Positions 6,288 to 8,221 of a stretch of 8,221 nucleotides of DNA are shown piece by piece (the first letter of the stretch is position 1; each line of letters begins with the position of its first letter). Below the pieces are notes generated by a model. That model made no database searches, was not told where the DNA came from, and saw nothing but the letters and a program-made list of their open reading frames with translations. The stretch is taken from assembly GCA_910584035.1 (NCBI GenBank), contig CAJTZR010000088.1:1-8221 (forward strand). The letters run 5' to 3'. Origin of the DNA: an uncultured Christensenella sp. (GTDB lineage Bacteria; Bacillota; Clostridia; Christensenellales; UBA3700). The position numbers and the translations under genes are program-made.

Positions 6288-6546
6288 TATGAACAAAATT
6301 AAAGCGTTTTGTTCACCAAATATGTTATTTGATGAACATTTTTGCTTGTGGGGTTGGTTGTTTTTTTTGTGTGAGTGAAAACCTCTGTGTTGGATATTCA
6401 GTTGTTAAGCATTAACATAAAAGTGTGTTGGTATCGGATATATCAGCATTGACTTTAAATATTTGTAGGATAAGTGACAAAAATCTATGCAAAGCTTTCC
6501 AAAAACAAAAGAATAATAAAGAATAGTATAGTATTCGTTTGGTTAA
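6288..6546. mobile_element. Decayed copy of the recombinase-ABC cassette
   Basis: Three fragments lie in the same order and orientation as in the intact cassette. Positions 6327-6370 match 152-194 (right arm of the inverted repeat and following T-rich DNA). Positions 6367-6433 match 623-689 (recombinase gene, around the residues before His253). Positions 6424-6546 match 5005-5118 (last codons of the ABC gene and its trailer). The junctions imply deletions equivalent to about 432 and 4325 bp. The ABC tail still reads in frame as ISALTLNICRISDKNL until an A-run shortened from six to five. Both gene fragments are non-functional. Confidence 0.85.
6310..6337. repeat. Second copy of the core-site-like inverted repeat
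   Basis: TGTTCACCAAAT (6310-6321) and ATTTGATGAACA (6327-6338 region, ending at 6337 or 6338) are inverted arms with one mismatch and a 5-base spacer ATGTT, against TATAT in the 131-167 copy. An adjacent overlapping pair, GAACAAAA (6291-6298) and TTTTGTTC (6307-6314), adds another half-site-like motif. It lies in the 5' upstream region of the BspA-type lipoprotein gene, so it could also act as a regulatory site for that gene. Confidence 0.5.
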
Positions 6547-6701
6547 ACGAGTTTGCCATAAAAGTGTTGGAAGCATTATTGCAAGTAATAGTATACATTA
6601 TAAAATACTTTTGAGAAAATTGTTGGTGTTTTATGTAGAATATTAGATTTACGTAAATTTTGTTAGCAAGAAATCATTATCAAGTATAGTATTGTAAGAG
6701 T

Positions 6702-6739
6702 AAAACTGGCTAGTCTAGGAATGTTACTAGCCAGTTTTT
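6702..6739 (+). terminator. Intrinsic terminator between the decayed cassette and the ribosomal operon
   Basis: AAAACTGGCTAGT (6702-6714) pairs perfectly with ACTAGCCAGTTTT (6726-6738) around an 11-base loop, followed by a T-run (6735-6739). It would shield the ribosomal promoter from upstream transcription. Between 6547 and 6701 I see no gene, only a weak AT-rich inverted repeat (around 6556-6614). Between 6740 and 6895 there is also no gene. Confidence 0.75.
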
Positions 6740-6895
6740 GGCTTAACTTTAGAGTTGTGAGGTGGGGAAAATAAATTTTTTTTGCAAAATTTGTGGCAAA
6801 ATACTCTAAAACAGGCTAAAATTGGTGTGTTTTGCAAAAATGATACACACGGAAGGGTGGTGGGAGAAAAAATATTGAAAATAGCCCAAAAATGT

Positions 6896-6924
6896 TTGAC
6901 ATAATAAGGGGAATTGTATATAAT
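6896..6924 (+). promoter_or_regulatory. Perfect consensus promoter of the S10 ribosomal operon
   Basis: TTGACA (6896-6901), a 17-base spacer and TATAAT (6919-6924). It is the expected kind of promoter for a highly expressed ribosomal protein operon, with transcription starting near 6931. Confidence 0.85.
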
Positions 6925-6930
6925 GATAAG

Positions 6931-7112
6931 GCTGTTGTAATGGGATGAAGCGGTAAGTTACTGAAAAATTTACAGATAATTATCGTGGACAATGGTTCGA
7001 CAATCGGGCGACTAACTCTTTGATAGGCGGTAACGCCTTATTAAAAAGCAACAGTACGACACACACGGTAAAGTGAATATTAATACGAGTTAGGAAAGGG
7101 AGGTCATTTAAT
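6931..7112 (+). promoter_or_regulatory. Long 5' leader of rpsJ
   Basis: About 180 untranslated bases separate the promoter from rpsJ. AGGCG-GTAA-CGCCT (7025-7038) is a small clear hairpin. CTAACTC (7012-7018) can pair with GAGTTAG (7087-7093), which ends 5 bases before the ribosome binding site GGGAGG (7098-7103). This could be a ribosomal-protein autoregulatory leader, as L4 does for the S10 operon in Escherichia coli. No known leader family was recognised and the pairing is short. Confidence 0.4.
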
Positions 7113-7421
7113 ATGGCAACACAAAAAATCAGAATCAAGCTAAAAGCTTACGACCACAATCTTATTGATGTAGCAGCAGAGAAAATTGTTGACACTATCA
7201 AAAGACACAACACAAAGGTATCAGGTCCAATACCTCTACCAACAGAGAAAGAAGTAGTAACTATTATCCGTTCTCCGCACAAATATAAAGATAGCAGAGA
7301 GCAATTTGAATTAAGAACACACAAGCGTCTTATTGATATCTTTAACCCAACCGCACAAGCAGTTGACAGCCTAATGAAATTAGATTTGCCAGCTGGCGTA
7401 GATATCAATATCAAGCTTTAA
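7113..7421 (+). CDS. rpsJ: 30S ribosomal protein S10
   Basis: A complete 102-residue S10, the usual length. The N-terminus (KIRIKLKAYDHNLID) and the segments SGPIPLPTEK, RSPHKYKDSREQFELRTHKRLI and AGVDINIKL are typical of the family. S10 is part of the head of the small ribosomal subunit. Under the name NusE it also joins the transcription antitermination complex with NusB. GGGAGG (7098-7103) lies 9 bases before the ATG. It is the first gene of the S10 operon as usual in Firmicutes, followed by rplC after 35 bases. Its purine-rich, strongly translated codon style contrasts with the cassette genes upstream. The identification is secure. Confidence 0.98.
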   Translation: MATQKIRIKLKAYDHNLIDVAAEKIVDTIKRHNTKVSGPIPLPTEKEVVTIIRSPHKYKDSREQFELRTHKRLIDIFNPTAQAVDSLMKLDLPAGVDINIKL

Positions 7422-7456
7422 TAAAAACAGAATAAATATGGAGGTGAACTTTATCA

Positions 7457-8086
7457 ATGAATAAAGCAATCGTCGGAAAGAAAATTGGTATGAGCCAAAT
7501 ATTCAATGAGGATGGCAAAGTTATCCCAGTAACAGTAGTGGAAGCAGGTCCATGTCCCGTTGTGCAAAAGAAAACAGTAGAGAAAGATGGTTATGAGGCA
7601 ATTCAAGTTGCATATGGAACTATCAACAGCAAGAATGTAAACAAGCCTATCGCAGGTCATTACAAGAAAGCAGGTGTAGAAGCAAAGAGAATTTTGAAAG
7701 AGTTCAAATTTGACAACTGTGCAGCTTTCGAAATCGGTCAAGAGATTAAGGCTGATATATTTGCAGTAGGAGACAAAGTAGATGTTTCTGGTATCTCTAA
7801 AGGTAAAGGCTTTAGTGGTACAATCAAAAGACACAATTTCCACATTGGTCCTATGGCACACGGTTCAGGATATCACAGAGGTGTTGGTTCTATGGGTTCT
7901 TGTTCTAGCCCATCAAGGGTTTTCAAAAACAAGAAAATGCCAGGTCAATATGGTAATACAAAATGCACAGTTCAAAACTTGCAAATTGTAAAAGTAGATG
8001 CAGAGCGTAATATTTTGCTAGTTAAGGGTGCTATCCCAGGAGCTAAGGGCGGAATTGTTATCGTTAAGCAAACTTGCAAAGGTTAA
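7457..8086 (+). CDS. rplC: 50S ribosomal protein L3
   Basis: A complete 209-residue L3, an early-assembling protein of the large subunit whose internal loop reaches toward the peptidyl-transferase centre. The start MNKAIVGKKIGMSQIF, the GKGFSGTIKRHNF segment, the HGSGYHRGVGSMG loop and SRVFKNKKMPGQYGN are family hallmarks. GGAGG (7441-7445) is 11 bases before the ATG. The loop carries SMGSCSSPSRVF, a natural variant of the conserved region. It is followed by rplD after 14 bases, consistent with a single S10-L3-L4 transcript. The identification is secure. Confidence 0.98.
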   Translation: MNKAIVGKKIGMSQIFNEDGKVIPVTVVEAGPCPVVQKKTVEKDGYEAIQVAYGTINSKNVNKPIAGHYKKAGVEAKRILKEFKFDNCAAFEIGQEIKADIFAVGDKVDVSGISKGKGFSGTIKRHNFHIGPMAHGSGYHRGVGSMGSCSSPSRVFKNKKMPGQYGNTKCTVQNLQIVKVDAERNILLVKGAIPGAKGGIVIVKQTCKG

Positions 8087-8100
8087 TGGAGGGCTTAAGA

Positions 8101-8221
8101 ATGAAAATGAATGTATTAGATGCCACAGGTAAAAAGGCTGGCACAATCGAATTAAACTCTGCAGTATTTGAGCAAGAGTACAATGAGGCTCTTATCCATC
8201 AAGTTGTTGTAGCTCAACTAG
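8101..8221 (+). CDS. rplD: 50S ribosomal protein L4, 5' part
   Basis: The first 40 residues of L4 are present (MKMNVLDATGKKAGTIELNS, then a segment ending HQVVVAQL), and the gene runs off the window. L4 binds 23S rRNA, lines part of the exit tunnel and in some bacteria represses the S10 operon. GGAGGG (8088-8093) sits just after the rplC stop and 7 bases before this ATG. A second in-frame ATG at 8107 gives the more common MNVLDATG start, but its spacing of 13 is less good. Its place after rplC is the standard order. Confidence 0.93.
   Translation, partial: MKMNVLDATGKKAGTIELNSAVFEQEYNEALIHQVVVAQL

Noticed and set aside
5847..6292. Two plus-strand frames opposite the lipoprotein gene
   Set aside because: Antisense shadows of the Asn/Gly linker and Cys/His segment; no start signals, and the minus-strand product is clearly BspA-like.
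7454..7991. Extra frames overlapping rplC on both strands
   Set aside because: rplC is a certain gene in its own frame; these are shadows.

Overview
The window is AT-rich. Its S10, L3 and L4 ribosomal proteins, strong AGGAGG-type ribosome binding sites, near-perfect TTGACA/TATAAT promoters and a BspA-type lipoprotein all point to a low-GC Gram-positive bacterium, probably a gut or mouth Clostridia-type Firmicute. The species cannot be fixed from the sequence.

Layout. Positions 1-461 are noncoding: a strong promoter (94-122), a perfect inverted repeat shaped like a recombinase core site (131-167), and two GC-rich hairpins (300-375). A complete tyrosine recombinase lies on the minus strand (462-1388). 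Positions 1389-2485 have no gene. They hold two tandem copies of a roughly 400-bp unit. Each unit has a multi-branched fold (copy 1 at 1638-1816, copy 2 at 2032-2203) followed by an almost identical 121-bp block with a perfect consensus promoter. The second promoter faces an 870-residue MacB-like ABC transporter with fused ATPase and permease (2486-5098), which ends before a bidirectional terminator (5248-5286). A frameshifted BspA-type leucine-rich-repeat lipoprotein gene lies on the minus strand (5453-6255).

Positions 6288-6546 are a 'ghost' of the recombinase-ABC cassette. The same inverted repeat, a piece of the recombinase gene and the last codons of the ABC gene appear in the same order, joined by two internal deletions. 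One deletion junction falls on a 10-bp repeat shared by the recombinase and ABC genes. After a terminator (6702-6739) the core genome resumes with a perfect promoter, a leader of about 180 nt, then rpsJ, rplC and the start of rplD.

How it fits together. The region next to the ribosomal operon looks like a landing zone that has received, or duplicated, the same recombinase plus ABC-exporter cassette at least twice. The older copy has decayed. The most unusual feature is the pair of structured elements between recombinase and transporter. Their stems differ in sequence but still pair, and most loops on the plus strand fit GNNA, while the promoter blocks beside them are almost unchanged. This pattern suggests selection on RNA (or single-stranded DNA) structure. 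The function of the elements, the transporter's substrate and the true ends of the mobile unit cannot be decided from this window.
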